From CAYLLD01 sp964425135 (lineage in GTDB: Bacteria; Pseudomonadota; Alphaproteobacteria; Rhodobacterales; Rhodobacteraceae), in assembly GCA_964425135.1 (NCBI GenBank), contig CAYRKW010000115.1:1-5340 (forward strand): a stretch of 5,340 nucleotides of DNA, read 5' to 3'. Under the pieces are notes generated by a model. That model was not told the origin of the DNA, searched no databases, and saw only the letters and a list, made by a program, of their open reading frames with translations. Made by a program: the position numbers and the translations under genes. Below are positions 4,199-5,340 of the stretch, one piece after another. Position 1 is the first letter of the stretch. Each line of letters opens with the position of its first letter.

Positions 4199-5340
4199 CT
4201 ACTGCCAGGTGTAGTAGCCAGCTTCGTCCATCACCGCCTTGGTGCGCTCTGCAACACCATCAAGCGCTTCCTGGATGTCCAGATCCTCTGTCAGAACCTT
4301 GGACAGCGTTGTCCCCAGATCAGCGTTGATCTTGCCCCAGACGGGGATGATTGGGCGCCAGTCAGGGTCCGCATGCTGGAGCGCTTCACCAAAAGTCGCC
4401 ATATGCGGGAACTTCTCGTTCACTTCCGCATCCGCATGGGTCGAGAAGCGCGACGGGTTGCCGCCGGCCATGGCCACGAGCTTGTCGCCTTGCTTGGAGG
4501 TCAGCCATTGCATCAGAAGGAACGCTGCTTCCTTATTTTCAGCATTGGCCGGGATACCGATCCCAAAACCACCTGTCTGGCTGCCACGACGCACACCCAT
4601 CGGGTGCATGGCCCAACCGACCTTGCCAACGACCTGCGATTTGTCCGGGTTGTTGATCTGACCCGCAACAACGGTTGTGTCGAGGAACATGGCTGTGTCG
4701 CCGTTGAGGAATGCGCCCAGCGCTTCACCAAAGCCGAAGTTTGTCGCGCCTTCGGGCCCGCAATCAACAATGGTTTTCAGCGCGTTTGCTGCCGCAACGC
4801 CTGCCTCGTTATTCACAATCGGGTTCCAGCTATCGTCAAAGACGCGCCCGCCCAAAGGGGCCAGATGCAGCAGGAACGCGTGGCTTGCGTGGTGACCGGA
4901 TGCTGCCCGCGAGGATACGCCGCCCATGCCAGGTTCGAGCTCTGGGATCTTGCAGGCAAGCTCCAGCATTTCGTCGTAGGTCTCAGGCACGGTCAACCCG
5001 TGCTTTTCGAAAATGTCCTTGCGATACCCGAGAATGGATGTCTCCGAGCCGTATGGAATACCGAAAAGCGAGCCGGTTTTGCCCTCGAGATACCCTTTGT
5101 TACCACCGGCGAAACCGATGTTGTAAACATAGCCGTCGATCAGATCATCCGCATCATAGGATGGATCGGCGAGCTTTGGGTTCATGAAATACTTGGCAAG
5201 GTTTTCAAGCTGATCGGCATAAACGTAGTCTGCCTTTGAAAACACCACATAAGCAATGAGATCATACTCGCCGTCCTCTTGTGCGAGTTCGAGCGTCTGG
5301 CGCTCGCGCATTTTGAGGTAGGGAAGCTGATCCACCTCGA
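4199..5340 (-). CDS. Sugar ABC transporter substrate-binding protein (family 1), 5' end outside window
   Basis: The frame is open to the right edge, giving 379 complete codons; the signal peptide and first part of lobe 1 lie outside. An in-frame GTG at 5335 is not the true start, because the protein would lack an export signal and begin inside the fold. Counting from that codon, family features are: IPYGSETSILGYRKDIFEKH (93-112), then GLTVPETYDEM (113-123), the usual hinge-region signature of family-1 sugar-binding proteins; FLNGDTAMFLD (209-219); GGFGIGIPANAENKEAAF (255-272), matching the conserved 'G-G-GI-----N---A' segment; and a helical C-terminus ending YYTWQ. It would capture the substrate in the periplasm and deliver it to the two permeases encoded next. 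Expected full length is about 430-450 residues. The substrate is not identifiable from what is visible. Confidence 0.93.
   Translation of the reverse strand, partial: EVDQLPYLKMRERQTLELAQEDGEYDLIAYVVFSKADYVYADQLENLAKYFMNPKLADPSYDADDLIDGYVYNIGFAGGNKGYLEGKTGSLFGIPYGSETSILGYRKDIFEKHGLTVPETYDEMLELACKIPELEPGMGGVSSRAASGHHASHAFLLHLAPLGGRVFDDSWNPIVNNEAGVAAANALKTIVDCGPEGATNFGFGEALGAFLNGDTAMFLDTTVVAGQINNPDKSQVVGKVGWAMHPMGVRRGSQTGGFGIGIPANAENKEAAFLLMQWLTSKQGDKLVAMAGGNPSRFSTHADAEVNEKFPHMATFGEALQHADPDWRPIIPVWGKINADLGTTLSKVLTEDLDIQEALDGVAERTKAVMDEAGYYTWQ

Noticed and set aside
4373..5239. 288-codon plus-strand frame opposite the binding-protein gene
   Set aside because: It is antisense to a clear family-1 binding protein; no recognisable motifs and no ribosome site that stands out.
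5333..5335. GTG as possible start of the binding protein
   Set aside because: The frame stays open to the edge, the GTG lies inside the conserved fold, and a protein starting there would have no signal peptide.

Overview
The window reads as a piece of an alphaproteobacterial chromosome or large replicon, most likely from the Rhodobacteraceae/roseobacter group. The basis is GC-rich codon use, tightly packed and overlapping genes, CUT1-type sugar ABC transporter proteins of the kind common in that group, and palindromic intergenic elements with a CTTGA core. The taxonomic assignment is inference from sequence style, not from a marker gene.

All convincing genes lie on the minus strand and appear to form one operon read from right to left: (1) a family-1 sugar-binding lipoprotein or periplasmic protein, 5' end cut by the window edge (5340 to 4199); (2) a 63-bp gap holding a perfect 10-bp-stem hairpin; (3) a MalF/UgpA-type permease (4135 to 3224); (4) a MalG/UgpE-type permease (3224 to 2289), whose ATG overlaps the previous stop; (5) a GTG-started cytochrome b561-like membrane protein (2287 to 1553), 1 nt after the permease stop; (6) an SMP-30/gluconolactonase-family lactonase (1569 to 643), overlapping the b561 gene by 17 bp. 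The ATPase subunit is not in the window, nor is the operon promoter.

The combined picture is uptake of a carbohydrate or polyol by the ABC importer and hydrolysis of a sugar lactone in the cytoplasm. The four-histidine b-type cytochrome suggests an electron-transfer step, for example oxidation of the sugar to its lactone with electrons passed to the quinone pool. No dehydrogenase is visible here, so that link is a hypothesis.

Positions 1-642 hold no convincing gene. They contain five copies or remnants of one palindromic REP-like element in both orientations (1-19, 199-222, 253-280, 372-399, 424-450), a separate imperfect hairpin (326-363), and a five-copy TGTGCAT array at 11-12 bp spacing (515-566) flanked by GTTAAC/TTAACC motifs. 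The most interesting points are the phased array, the REP-like family with compensatory stem changes, the cytochrome b561 inside a sugar-uptake/lactonase operon, and the paired periplasmic cysteines in the MalG-type permease.
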